64,000 nucleotides of DNA from Jeotgalicoccus psychrophilus DSM 19085. Lineage in GTDB: Bacteria > Bacillota > Bacilli > Staphylococcales > Salinicoccaceae. The notes under the pieces are model-generated. The model was given only the letters and a program-made list of their open reading frames with translations, was not told where the DNA came from and made no database searches. Both the position numbers and the translations under genes were made by a program. Shown here one piece after another: positions 8,587-17,093 of the stretch. Every line of letters begins with the position of its first letter. The stretch's first letter is position 1. The stretch lies in contig NZ_AUEF01000010.1 in NCBI RefSeq assembly GCF_000425845.1, positions 40,719-104,718 of the forward strand, read 5' to 3'.

Positions 8587-9051
8587 ATGCAAATCTTCAG
8601 AGTGCACGAAAATCATAAGATAAGTGCGCAATTTTTAGATAATCGACGGCTGTCTAAACAGGTGCTGGAAATGTATCAAATTATCCGGGTCTGTCTTGGA
8701 GAAATGAAAATTATTGAAACGAATACCCGTTATCTTACTCATCCGATTGTGAAGTCTATTTATAATGAAGGATACCCTTATATACTTGATGCACATGCTT
8801 TGCTTAGAGAGCTGGATGAGGAGCATCAACGGCGTGGAGGGAAGCGCTCAATTGAATTCAGGAAGGATTTGTCTGCACTCAGTGAGATTGTTGAGGCGCA
8901 CAAGTCTAAGTTTAATCCTGAGCAAATTCCGCCTTTCTTCGTTTACGGTGATGAAAAGTTATACGGTGAAGCAGTTTACGGACGTTATGAACAATTATTA
9001 TTTGATAAATGGCGGCTGGATAAAATATCACCGCGCTGCAATATAAAATGA
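8587..9051 (+). CDS. Probable pyrimidine-dimer DNA glycosylase-family protein
   Basis: A 154-residue protein beginning MQIFRVHENHKISAQFLDNRRLSKQ, with THPIVKSIYNEG downstream. This pattern (LDNxRLxKQ followed by a conserved HP) fits a family annotated as pyrimidine-dimer DNA glycosylase/endonuclease V-like; the T4 DenV relationship is remote and activity is unproven. It would incise UV-damaged DNA. GGGGTGG precedes the ATG and the gene probably shares a transcript with the pseudouridine synthase. It ends in a strong terminator. Confidence 0.55.
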   Translation: MQIFRVHENHKISAQFLDNRRLSKQVLEMYQIIRVCLGEMKIIETNTRYLTHPIVKSIYNEGYPYILDAHALLRELDEEHQRRGGKRSIEFRKDLSALSEIVEAHKSKFNPEQIPPFFVYGDEKLYGEAVYGRYEQLLFDKWRLDKISPRCNIK

Positions 9052-9095
9052 AATCAGGCTCAGACTTTTTAAAAAAGTCTGAGCCTGATTATTTT
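9052..9095 (+). terminator. Terminator after the glycosylase-like gene
   Basis: Near-perfect stem (AATCAGGCTCAGACTTTTT with its complement) followed by ATTTTTAT. Confidence 0.85.
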
Positions 9096-9535
9096 TATCT
9101 GAAATATTTTTTATCAGCGCGGGATTTGAATGCTGTATTTCAGTCATGTTGGCAATATAAGTTTATAGTAGACAAAAACAGGGAATTATTTATGTAAAAA
9201 TACACTAATGAAGGAGTTAAAACGCATTCATGTCCTGGAGATGTTTAATTTTACCATTATCCATGTTATCATTATTAGTTGTTTAGAGCATATTTAACTA
9301 TGCATCCCTTTGTCGTGCGATTCTATTCGCAATGCATTATTGTCTTGAAGTATTACTCAGACATTATTTAACGTCACCGCTTTTATTTCATTTTTTCTGG
9401 AGTGCACATGCATTTTCCATCTTTTTTCTCAAAAAAAGTAAAGTGATACAGAATCACTGATTATCTTATATAGAGACCTCTCTTTTTTAGTATGTCTTTA
9501 TATGAGACATCATAATTTAATAAGGAGGATATTTC
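9096..9535 (+). promoter_or_regulatory. Long leader/intergenic region before the BCCT carrier gene
   Basis: 440 nt without an established gene. It holds nested inverted repeats at 9300-9337 (ATGCAT/ATGCAT around TGCGA/TCGCA), a 6-bp repeat (AGTGAT/ATCACT) near 9443-9459, and ATGTCT/AGACAT at 9492-9510 close to the ribosome binding site. A frame at 9230-9460 is open except for one TAG. None of the recognisable riboswitch cores (for example ydaO/c-di-AMP) is evident to me. Confidence 0.4.
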
Positions 9536-11182
9536 ATGAGAAACAGAAAATCAACAGTAACCCCTGTATTCTATATTTCACTTGCTGTCGCATTTGTATT
9601 TATTTTATGGGGCGCGTTTTTCCCGGCGAATCTGGAAACTATTTTAGGTTATATTAACAATTTTATTTCTAATGAACTCGGCTGGGTATATATGCTCGCA
9701 ATGACGGGCTTTGTAATTTTTGCACTTTATCTTGTTATCAGTCCTTACGGTAAGATTCGTTTAGGTAAACAGGATGAAAAACCTCAGTACAGCTATTTCA
9801 CATGGTTCTCGTTCCTGTTCACAGCAGGTATGGGTGTCGGACTTGTATTTTACGGTGTAAATGAACCGCTGACACATTTCCACAACCCGCCGATTACAGA
9901 AGGCGGCACGGCACTTGCTCAGCAGGAAGCACTACAATATACATTATTTCACTGGGGACTTCACCCATGGGCAGTATATGCAGTAGTTGGACTGGCACTG
10001 GCATATTTCAACTTCAGACACAACGCACCGCTGCTAATGAGTTCAGCACTGTCACCTTTAATTGGTGAAAGATCAAAAGGCTGGATGGGTACAACAGTTG
10101 ACGTTATAGCAGTATTCGGTACAATTTTCGGTATTGCAACGTCGCTTGGTCTCGGGGCAACTCAGATTACAGCAGGCTTAAGCTACAGCTTTGATGCGAT
10201 AGAAAATAATCTGCTGACACAGATGATAGTAGTTATTATTATTACAATTGCCTTTATCGCATCAGCAGTGACAGGGCTTAACAAAGGTATTCGTTATTTA
10301 AGTATGGGTAACGTTGTTATTGCAATTGCATTAATGATTTTCGTATTTGTATTTGGCTCCTCAGTATTAATGATTGAATCATTTATGACGAATACCGGAA
10401 ACTATCTGCAGAACTTAGTGAGTATGACATTTAACATGAACTCATTTGTTGGTGACAGAGGGTTCCTCGACAGCTGGACATTATTCTACTGGGCTTGGTG
10501 GATTGGCTGGGCTGCATTCGTCGGAAGCTTTATCGCACGTGTTTCACGAGGCAGAACAATCCGTGAATTCATCATTGGTGTAATGGGTGTTCCGGTACTC
10601 TTCAGTGCACTATGGTTCGCAATTTTCGGTGTTGCAGGTATTGAAACAGATAACATTCTTGGCGGCGGACTTTACAGTCTGATAGAGACGCAGGGTAACG
10701 AAGTAGCACTATTCGCATTCCTTGAAAACTATCCGGCGGCACCGCTCATTATGGGTATTGCGATATTGCTGATTGCGTCATTCTTCGTCACTTCAGCAGA
10801 CAGCGGTACGTTCGTTCTCAGTATGCTGACAACTGGCGGTTCATTGAACCCGCCGCTTAAAGTTAAATTAATCTGGGGCGGTATCTTAGCTGCTACAGCA
10901 ATGGTATTACTTGCTTCCGGTGGTTTGAATGCTCTCCAGATGGCGATGTTAATTGCGGCATTCCCATTCACGTTTATCGTGATTATGCTGGCAATATCAC
11001 TATACAAAGCATTGCGCAGTGAGCATGGCATTATCCAGCTGGAGAAACAGCAGCTGATTTTTGAATCAAGTTACAGAGAAGATACACAAAAAGAACTGGA
11101 AGAAAAACGCGAGGCGTTTGAAGAAACACTTCCGGATGAACAGCCGCCTGAAGTTGAAGCGGAAACGAAAGAAGATAAATAG
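9536..11182 (+). CDS. BCCT-family compatible-solute transporter (OpuD/BetP type)
   Basis: A 548-residue, roughly 12-TM sodium- or proton-coupled carrier for glycine betaine, choline or carnitine. Hallmarks are FTAGMGVGLVFYGVNEP in TM3, FHWGLHPWAVYA, and the tryptophan-rich WAWWIGWAAFVGSFIARVSRGRTIREF block near residue 320. The C-terminal tail of about 45 residues is glutamate- and lysine-rich, as in osmosensing BCCT members. AAGGAGG precedes the ATG. The unusually long leader suggests post-transcriptional or multi-promoter control. Which osmolyte it prefers cannot be read from sequence. Confidence 0.93.
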   Translation: MRNRKSTVTPVFYISLAVAFVFILWGAFFPANLETILGYINNFISNELGWVYMLAMTGFVIFALYLVISPYGKIRLGKQDEKPQYSYFTWFSFLFTAGMGVGLVFYGVNEPLTHFHNPPITEGGTALAQQEALQYTLFHWGLHPWAVYAVVGLALAYFNFRHNAPLLMSSALSPLIGERSKGWMGTTVDVIAVFGTIFGIATSLGLGATQITAGLSYSFDAIENNLLTQMIVVIIITIAFIASAVTGLNKGIRYLSMGNVVIAIALMIFVFVFGSSVLMIESFMTNTGNYLQNLVSMTFNMNSFVGDRGFLDSWTLFYWAWWIGWAAFVGSFIARVSRGRTIREFIIGVMGVPVLFSALWFAIFGVAGIETDNILGGGLYSLIETQGNEVALFAFLENYPAAPLIMGIAILLIASFFVTSADSGTFVLSMLTTGGSLNPPLKVKLIWGGILAATAMVLLASGGLNALQMAMLIAAFPFTFIVIMLAISLYKALRSEHGIIQLEKQQLIFESSYREDTQKELEEKREAFEETLPDEQPPEVEAETKEDK

Positions 11183-11191
11183 AATAACTTC

Positions 11192-11227
11192 AAAAAGGAT
11201 GCCGGACTCACCGGCATCCTTTTTTTA
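11192..11227 (+). terminator. Terminator after the BCCT carrier gene
   Basis: AAAAAGGATGCCGG, 5-nt loop, CCGGCATCCTTTTTT. Confidence 0.85.
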
Positions 11228-11289
11228 ATGATTACAATTCGATGAAAACGGGCAAATATATGTATATGAAATTTTAGGAGGACGTAGTT

Positions 11290-11802
11290 TTGAGAAAAGC
11301 AGCAGAAATTGAAATCACACCTCTGAAGCATCCTGATGACGGGATGATACCGAATCATCCATTTTATCCCTTGCTGCATTATAAAAACGTTATAGAAGAA
11401 AACGATGATACAGAAAAAATATTAAGTGATAACAATTGGCGCGGTATATGGAAAGGCGGCGTAGCGCCTTATCATCACTACCACAGCATAACGCATGAGG
11501 TGATTGTTGTAGACAGCGGTACAGCAAGGCTGCATCTCGGCGGTGAAGAGGGTACAAAAGTTAAAGTCGAAGCAGGAGATGTTGCGGTTATCCCGGCAGG
11601 ATTCGGTCATAAGAATATTGACAGCAGTCCGGACTTTGCAGTGTACGGCGCATATCCTGACGGCAAAGAATATGACTTCTGCTATGGTAAAAAAGAAGAA
11701 CGCGAAGAAAAACTTAAAAATATAAGAAATGTGCCTATACCTGATAATGATCCGGTATTTGGTGCGGATGGTCCTTTATTTAAATATTGGAAAGACGAAT
11801 AG
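11290..11802 (+). CDS. Cupin-domain protein (YjlB-like)
   Basis: A 170-residue single-cupin protein starting at TTG, supported by AGGAGG seven bases upstream. Cupin motif 1 is HHYHSITHEVIVVDSG and motif 2 is AGDVAVIPAGFGHKN, which supply metal-binding histidines and a glutamate. The GAYPDGKEYDF segment near the end resembles Bacillus YjlB. Function is unknown; such proteins are small metal-dependent isomerases, dioxygenases or sensors. The next gene follows by 32 nt. Confidence 0.8.
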   Translation: MRKAAEIEITPLKHPDDGMIPNHPFYPLLHYKNVIEENDDTEKILSDNNWRGIWKGGVAPYHHYHSITHEVIVVDSGTARLHLGGEEGTKVKVEAGDVAVIPAGFGHKNIDSSPDFAVYGAYPDGKEYDFCYGKKEEREEKLKNIRNVPIPDNDPVFGADGPLFKYWKDE

Positions 11803-11834
11803 ACTATCCGAAATATACAGAGGAGTGTAATAAT

Positions 11835-12233
11835 ATGGGGATATTTGATTTTCTGAAACAAAGTGACGATAAAGGTGATGCAGAACAGAAAACGCAAGAG
11901 GCTTATTCCGAGCTTTCAACCGGTCTCGATGACTACCAAAATCCGACATGGTCACAAGTTGAAAGTGCGCTAAAAGATATCATAGATGAGGAAGACAGTT
12001 TTGCGACGCTGTCGTTCCACAACTGGGGGTTGGAAGTTGACACGCTGCAGTGTATTAAAGATGAAAAGGGTTATACTATCGAAGCACTGCCGGCAATGGA
12101 GACAGAAAACTTCGGCAAGATTTACCACCTCGACGGATTGAGTTATGAAGATACTGTAAAACGTTTTGAAGAATTTTACGAAAAGCAAAAAGTTACAGGG
12201 TATAAAGAATTCTCACAAGACAGTTTTGAATAA
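11835..12233 (+). CDS. Hypothetical acidic cytoplasmic protein
   Basis: A 132-residue acidic protein. The ATG at 11835 is chosen because AGGAG lies nine bases upstream; a longer frame back to 11787 would begin inside the preceding gene. It has no signal peptide or membrane segment. The N-terminal IFDFLKQ helix is followed by a low-complexity acidic stretch and a mixed alpha/beta region. I do not recognise the family. It is probably co-transcribed with the cupin gene and ends at a bidirectional terminator. Confidence 0.7.
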   Translation: MGIFDFLKQSDDKGDAEQKTQEAYSELSTGLDDYQNPTWSQVESALKDIIDEEDSFATLSFHNWGLEVDTLQCIKDEKGYTIEALPAMETENFGKIYHLDGLSYEDTVKRFEEFYEKQKVTGYKEFSQDSFE

Positions 12234-12268
12234 AAAAAGACGGAAGCAGTTCTTTGCTTCCGTTTTTC
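12230..12268. terminator. Bidirectional terminator between convergent operons
   Basis: ACGGAAGCA/TGCTTCCGT stem flanked by an A-run on one side and a T-run on the other. It serves the hypothetical gene (+) and the DUF3100-type operon (-). Confidence 0.75.
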
Positions 12269-12278
12269 TATGTAGAAT

Positions 12279-12731
12279 TTATACAATCCCTTGCATTCTT
12301 AAAATTATTTCTGCAATAACCGCTGAACCCAGATACGTTCCTAATAAGACCAGCATTCCGATAATAATAGTTTTCCAGCCCATCTTTGCAAAGTCGGCCC
12401 AGGAATTACCTATTGAAATACCAGCATATGCAAGAATTGGTGTGGTCAGCGACAGCAGGTTAACTTCGGATGTCCATTCAGATATTTTTTCTGCACCCGG
12501 TACTCCGGGAATAGTTAGGACAAAAGCGAGAATCCCGATATACGCTATGGCGGGCAGCTTGAAAGGAAGAATTTCATGAATGACCATGCCGATTAAAACG
12601 ATGACCATTAAACTGATAATACCAGGTAAAGCTGCCAGCGGCATCACTTCATAGCCGATAAAGTTGCCGAGCAGTGTCATTGCAGCCACAAGGGAAAGTG
12701 TTAAGGTCCAATCTGTTAATTTCTCTAACAT
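12279..12731 (-). CDS. Small integral membrane protein, partner of the DUF3100 protein
   Basis: 150 residues with four to five hydrophobic helices and a glycine-rich end (TPILAYAGISIGNSW). It is the last gene of a three-gene minus-strand operon, four bases after the DUF3100-like gene. Such pairs of a short and a longer membrane protein next to an M20 amidohydrolase suggest a two-subunit importer for the hydrolase substrate; that role is inferred from context only. Confidence 0.7.
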   Translation of the reverse strand: MLEKLTDWTLTLSLVAAMTLLGNFIGYEVMPLAALPGIISLMVIVLIGMVIHEILPFKLPAIAYIGILAFVLTIPGVPGAEKISEWTSEVNLLSLTTPILAYAGISIGNSWADFAKMGWKTIIIGMLVLLGTYLGSAVIAEIILRMQGIV

Positions 12732-12735
12732 TATC

Positions 12736-13533
12736 TCATCCTCTTCTCTTCGATTTTAATTTAGTTACTAAGCTGTAATATTTTTCTGCCAGCGGTAAAC
12801 CGATAAATATACTCATATACAATCCGGTCACCGAAGTAAGAAGATTACTAGCCCCTGAATAAGCCGTAATTAATTCACTTTGTTCAGGGTACATTGCTAC
12901 CAGAGGACCTAGAGAGGCGGCAGTCATACTTCCGCTGCCAATTCCTGTTGCCATGGCGAAGGATAATGGGCTGATTGGCAGAATGGATGCAAATAACCCG
13001 GAGGTTAGGCCAAGAAATATCGCCCCGAATATTGTACCGAATATATACATCGATACAACACCGCGTCCTTCAGGAGAAGAGATCCCGTATTTCTCTGAGA
13101 TTAATGCAAGATTCGCCTCTCTGCCGATAGAGTGAGTCATACCTATAGTTTCACGCTTTAAGCCCAGCATGACTGCAAGAGGGAGTGCTACTAAAATTGT
13201 TGCCAGATTCCCAAATTCTTGCAATATTAATGCTGGTCCTGCCTGAATTAATTCTGGCAGAGCTGGTCCCGCCTGAACGCCGAATTTTGCAATTAGCAAT
13301 GTCACTGACATAAATACCAGGCTTTCAGCTTTCTTCGATTGTTTTTTATTTATGAGAGGTGTAAAGAATGTTGCAAGACCGATAATAACTGCATAGAGCA
13401 TAGGCAACAGCAGTATCGCCCCTGGCCCAACAGGTATTTCATGAGTACCGATGAGTTCTGTAATGATAACTATACCGACTACTACCAGATGCAAACGCCA
13501 GTCTTTCCATAAATGTGTCGTAGTATTGTCCAT
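12736..13533 (-). CDS. DUF3100-like membrane protein
   Basis: 265 residues with about seven transmembrane helices. Distinct features are the short cytoplasmic start DWRLHLVVVG, a loop around residue 140 (GMTHSIGREANLALISEKYG), and the AMATGIGSGSMTAASLG segment typical of this uncharacterised permease-like family. It sits 18 nt downstream of the M20 hydrolase and immediately before the smaller membrane gene. Together they look like uptake plus hydrolysis of an acylated amino acid; the substrate is unknown. Confidence 0.75.
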   Translation of the reverse strand: MDNTTTHLWKDWRLHLVVVGIVIITELIGTHEIPVGPGAILLLPMLYAVIIGLATFFTPLINKKQSKKAESLVFMSVTLLIAKFGVQAGPALPELIQAGPALILQEFGNLATILVALPLAVMLGLKRETIGMTHSIGREANLALISEKYGISSPEGRGVVSMYIFGTIFGAIFLGLTSGLFASILPISPLSFAMATGIGSGSMTAASLGPLVAMYPEQSELITAYSGASNLLTSVTGLYMSIFIGLPLAEKYYSLVTKLKSKRRG

Positions 13534-13550
13534 AAGCTGCTCCCTTGTGG

Positions 13551-14729
13551 TTACTTATTTTTTGACATATATTCCATTGTTGATTTTGCTAGTATTTTAG
13601 ATGCAACAACTAATGACTTTTCATCAATATCAAACTTTGGATGATGATGAGGATATGGATCTTCAACGCCTTCAGGCTGTGCTCCGGTAAAGAAATAAGT
13701 CCCTTTTACTTCTTGCAGGTAATAAGAATAATCTTCTCCACCCATAATCGGTTCAGTTTCTTTAATTTCTTTAACTTCCGGCACAGTTTCTGCAACATTC
13801 ATAACAAATTCAGTTTCTTCTTTATGATTAATGAGAACAGGGTAACCGCGCTCATATTTAAATTCAAAATCAGCGCCGCTTAGATGACATGTACCTTCAA
13901 TGACGCGTTTCATTTCTTTTTCCATCAATTCTCTAGTCTGTTCATTCAGGGTTCTTACAGTCCCTTTAATTTTTGCCGTGTTGGCAATAACGTTGTAAGG
14001 ACCAATTGCCTCAAATGAACATACCGATAAAACAGCTGATTGAAGCGGATTTACACGTCTACTGACAATCTGCTGAAAGTTATCGACAAGCTGTGATGCA
14101 ATTAAAATACTGTCTTTTGTATCTTGAGGCATCGCACCATGCCCGCCTTTACCAAGAATCGTTACTTCAAAAGAATCTGAAGAAGCTTGGAGTTCATCGG
14201 TTCTGTAATTAATTTCGTATAAAGGCATCTGGGCTTGCAGGTGGGTACCGAAGATTACATCGACGCCTTCAAGTGCGCCGTCTTCAATCATCGGTTTGGC
14301 TCCGCCCGGCGGCAATTCTTCAGCATGTTGATGTATAAACACAACATTTCCATGAAGTTCTTCTTTATGTTTATTTAAAGCTTTGGCAACACCAAGCAGT
14401 GTTGCTGTATGTCCATCATGTCCGCATGCGTGCATGACGCCATCATTTACAGACTGGAATTCCAAATCTGTTTCTTCATGTATCGGCAGAGCATCGAAGT
14501 CTGCACGAAGTGCCACAGTCGGTCCATCGTGAGATCCTTTTAAATATGCAAGAACACCATTGCCGCCAACTCCAGTTTTAACTGTATGTCCTAATTTCTC
14601 ATGAAATTCAGCAATGTATGCCGGTGTTTCTACTTCTTCAAACGATAATTCCGGATACTTGTGTAAATGTCTTCGGATCGATATAATTTCCTCATTCAAA
14701 CTGTCTAACGTCTTAAATAAACTATCCAT
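13551..14729 (-). CDS. M20-family amidohydrolase (hippurate hydrolase/aminoacylase type)
   Basis: 392 residues. Metal-binding motifs of the M20D group are present: ALRADFDALPIHEE, MHACGHDGHTATLLG, HQHAEELPPGGAKPM and MGGEDYSYYLQEVKG near the C-terminus, with the dimerisation (lid) domain between residues 180 and 290. Members cleave N-acyl amino acids such as hippurate, indole-acetyl- or aminobenzoyl-amino acids. It is the first gene of an operon with two membrane proteins that may import its substrate. It has a GGGG-type ribosome binding site upstream of ATG and an AT-rich promoter region. Confidence 0.9.
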   Translation of the reverse strand: MDSLFKTLDSLNEEIISIRRHLHKYPELSFEEVETPAYIAEFHEKLGHTVKTGVGGNGVLAYLKGSHDGPTVALRADFDALPIHEETDLEFQSVNDGVMHACGHDGHTATLLGVAKALNKHKEELHGNVVFIHQHAEELPPGGAKPMIEDGALEGVDVIFGTHLQAQMPLYEINYRTDELQASSDSFEVTILGKGGHGAMPQDTKDSILIASQLVDNFQQIVSRRVNPLQSAVLSVCSFEAIGPYNVIANTAKIKGTVRTLNEQTRELMEKEMKRVIEGTCHLSGADFEFKYERGYPVLINHKEETEFVMNVAETVPEVKEIKETEPIMGGEDYSYYLQEVKGTYFFTGAQPEGVEDPYPHHHPKFDIDEKSLVVASKILAKSTMEYMSKNK

Positions 14730-14837
14730 TTTCCCATCCCCTTTGTTTTATATAAATATTGGATAATGACAAATTATATGCTTAATTATTTAACAAGTCA
14801 AAATAATCTAAAATTATTATAAATTGAATAAAATGCA

Positions 14838-14871
14838 TAAAAAAAGACGGAAGCAGAGAACTGCTTTCGTC
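14838..14871 (-). terminator. Terminator after the decayed SDR gene
   Basis: AGACG-AAGCAG, AGAA loop, CTGCTT-CGTCT. The A-run at 14838-14844 is a T-tail on the minus strand. It shares an 18-nt segment with the terminator at 12230. Confidence 0.75.
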
Positions 14872-14894
14872 TAAATAAATGTCTAAATATAACT

Positions 14895-15590
14895 TTAGTA
14901 TTTGTAAGATTGTCCGCCGTCAACGTTAATTACTGCACCGTTGATGAATCCTGCTTCTGATCACAGGAATGCAACAAGACCCGATACTTCTTCAGGTTTA
15001 CCGAAACGTTTCAACGGGTTAACTGAAACGAATTGTTTACCCGCTTCTTCCCAGTTGTCCGGATCCATTTGTTTCAACGAACCTTCAACCATTGCCGTCA
15101 TAATCGCACCAGGTGCAATTGCGTTAATCGTTACACCGAACTGACCGTATTCGACAGCAGAGTTGCGTGTCAGACCAACTACACCGTGTTTTGTTGCCGA
15201 GTAACCGGACTGGTTGCCAACACTGCGGATGCCGCCGACTGATGTTGTGTTAACGATTGAACCGCAGCCTTGTTCTTTCATCACTTTAAGCACGTGTTTC
15301 ATACCGAAGAACACACCGTTCAGGTTAATGTTCACAGCTTTTTGGAACTCATCTGAACCGTAATCTTCTGTCAGATTCTATTTGCCTTCGATACCTGCTT
15401 TAATCGACAGAACTTCAGCATTGCTGTTTTCTGTTTTAATTAACTCTGCTGTTTCTTTCAGAGCCTCTTCATTTAAATCTGCAAGCACTAATTTAGCACC
15501 TTCAGAGGCGACTTTTACTGCTGCATCTTACCCGAGGCCGGAAGCGGCACCTGTCATAAGGATTACTTTGTCTTTAAAACGTTTTGCCAT
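14895..15590 (-). pseudogene. Decayed short-chain dehydrogenase/reductase with three in-frame stops
   Basis: The frame from ATG at 15590 (MAKRFKDKVILMTGAASGLG) reads through to QSYKY and a terminal TAA. It is interrupted by TAA at 15528-15530 (codon 21), TAG at 15378-15380 (codon 71) and TGA at 14961-14963 (codon 210), yet no frameshift is present. About 29 residues are also missing between codons 67 and 68, where the NNAG-containing segment should be. The catalytic YSATK motif and PGAIMT remain intact. The first two stops fit C-to-T changes of CAA and CAG glutamine codons. Its terminator is intact, so decay looks recent. Confidence 0.88.
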
Positions 15591-15677
15591 AAATAAAACA
15601 GTCCTTAAATTGTTTTCTCTTCTATTTAAAAAACATATAACGCACATGTTAAGACAGTAAAAAGGTTCCAATTTTAA

Positions 15678-16568
15678 CTAACCGTCATTCAGAGCCTTTA
15701 CCAATTTTACTGAAGAATGTTCGCTGCCGATAATATACCGGATGATGAATTGTGCTGCCAGAGTAATATGTTCCTCACTGTAAGGCAGATCTTTTGAATG
15801 TTCGAGCAGCTGATCATACAGCTCATTAATCGTGAATTGTTTCATGAGTAACAAATTGCGGTATTTCTCGACAGTGTAGTTATCGATATTAAAGAACAAA
15901 TCATATTGCACAGCTGCTTCTTCCTGTATATATCTGCGGATAGACTGCAGAATAATCAGCATGGTGAATTGATTTAGGTGGTACAGGCTTTTATGGATAT
16001 CATTCAATTCAGTACTGTAGTATTCCGACAGCAGATGATGACATTTCACTGCCTCGTATTTATTTGGTTTGTTAATGCTATCAGTAATTTTACGTTCATG
16101 CAGTGCAATAATAATTTCAGACACATTCAGGTCAGGGTGATCAGTGTAGTAAGAATACGCTTCGTGAATACTGATTGGCCCATGCAGACTAATATAATTG
16201 ATAAAAACAGTGTCGTGCAAAAACGTGGAAAGTGAATCATCGACGACGTATACGCCGTTGATATCGAGCGCTGTTATATCGATAAATTCCCGATGCTCTT
16301 TTACACGAGCGATTAAATCTTTTTTGGTCCCCGAGACTTTAATGCCTGAGTTTTTAAGCAAGTCCTTTATAATAGGAACTGTAAACTTAGTCAGTGTGAC
16401 GGATAAATCGTATGATTGATAAACAGCGCCTGTATTAATCAGCTGATTTAAAAGGTGCTGTGGCTCGCGGTTGTATTCATTTAGCCAGAATTCATACTGG
16501 AGAGCTTCCTCTTCAGTTTTACCATTCACATAATGTAAAAAAAGCACTTCAACAGCATCTAATTTCAT
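15678..16568 (-). CDS. SAP-domain protein, probably SOS-regulated
   Basis: 296 residues from the ATG at 16568; a GTG nine bases upstream is possible but has worse spacing. Residues about 65-95 (FTVPIIKDLLKNSGIKVSG, then KKDLIARVKEH) fit a SAP DNA-binding helix-extension-helix. The remainder is helical and tyrosine/leucine-rich, with no recognised enzyme motif. A near-perfect LexA-type box lies 18 bp upstream, pointing to a role in DNA-damage response. The gene is divergent from the DUF2200 gene. Confidence 0.7.
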   Translation of the reverse strand: MKLDAVEVLFLHYVNGKTEEEALQYEFWLNEYNREPQHLLNQLINTGAVYQSYDLSVTLTKFTVPIIKDLLKNSGIKVSGTKKDLIARVKEHREFIDITALDINGVYVVDDSLSTFLHDTVFINYISLHGPISIHEAYSYYTDHPDLNVSEIIIALHERKITDSINKPNKYEAVKCHHLLSEYYSTELNDIHKSLYHLNQFTMLIILQSIRRYIQEEAAVQYDLFFNIDNYTVEKYRNLLLMKQFTINELYDQLLEHSKDLPYSEEHITLAAQFIIRYIIGSEHSSVKLVKALNDG

Positions 16569-16585
16569 ATATATCACACCCTGTA

Positions 16586-16599
16586 CAAACGTATGTTCG
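16586..16599 (-). promoter_or_regulatory. LexA (SOS) box
   Basis: On the minus strand CGAACATACGTTTG, matching the Gram-positive consensus CGAAC-N4-GTTCG at all but one position. It lies between the divergent SAP-domain and DUF2200 genes. Confidence 0.65.
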
Positions 16600-16664
16600 T
16601 ATATTATTATAAATGAATCAATGAACTATGTCAGTTAATTACTATTTTAAAGAGGTGGAGAACT

Positions 16665-17012
16665 ATGGCAGAACATAAAATTTATAAAATGAGCTTCAGC
16701 AGTGTGTATCCTCACTATATTACCAAGGCAGAACGTAAAGAGAGAACGAAAGAAGAAGTTGATGAAATTATTCTTTGGCTGACTGGTTATTCTGAGGAAG
16801 AGCTAAAAAAACAAATTAACAAAGAAGTAAACTTTGAAGAATTCTTTGAGCAGGCACCGGCAATGAATCCGGCGAGAAAAGAAGTTAAAGGTGTGATTTG
16901 CGGGGTCAGAGTGGAAGAGATAGAAGAACCGCTGATGCAGGAAATCCGTTACATGGATAAAATGATTGATGAGCTGGCAAAGGGCAAAAAGATGGAGAAA
17001 ATATTACGCTAG
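16665..17012 (+). CDS. DUF2200-family protein
   Basis: 115 residues, soluble. The [21 protein letters not shown] start, the [13 protein letters not shown] helix and the C-terminal [14 protein letters not shown] helix are characteristic of DUF2200. No function is known; members are small stress-associated or hypothetical proteins. AGAGGTGGAG precedes the ATG. It faces away from the SAP-domain gene and could share control by the intervening LexA-like box, since that site lies about 65 bp upstream. Confidence 0.8.
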   Translation: MAEHKIYKMSFSSVYPHYITKAERKERTKEEVDEIILWLTGYSEEELKKQINKEVNFEEFFEQAPAMNPARKEVKGVICGVRVEEIEEPLMQEIRYMDKMIDELAKGKKMEKILR

Positions 17013-17022
17013 AACGATTTTA

Positions 17023-17074
17023 TTGAGGCTTTGGGAGGCATATGTTATATTGTAAAGCGTAATAATTTCGATTT
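17023..17074 (+). promoter_or_regulatory. rpsN promoter with Zur-like operator
   Basis: TTGAGG (17023-17028), a 17-nt spacer and TATATT (17046-17051) form a sigma-A promoter. Directly downstream, 17054-17074 matches the Bacillus Zur box (AAATCGTAAT-N-ATTACGATTT) at 18 of its 20 defined positions. Confidence 0.65.
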
Positions 17075-17093
17075 ATATAGAAGGAGAGCTGAT

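Noticed and set aside
9096..9535. c-di-AMP (ydaO) riboswitch in the BCCT leader
   Set aside because: The conserved core segments of that riboswitch could not be found.
14895..15590. Stop-codon recoding (selenocysteine or pyrrolysine) in the SDR gene
   Set aside because: Three different stop codons at non-catalytic positions plus a deletion of the NNAG region fit decay better; no recoding elements seen.
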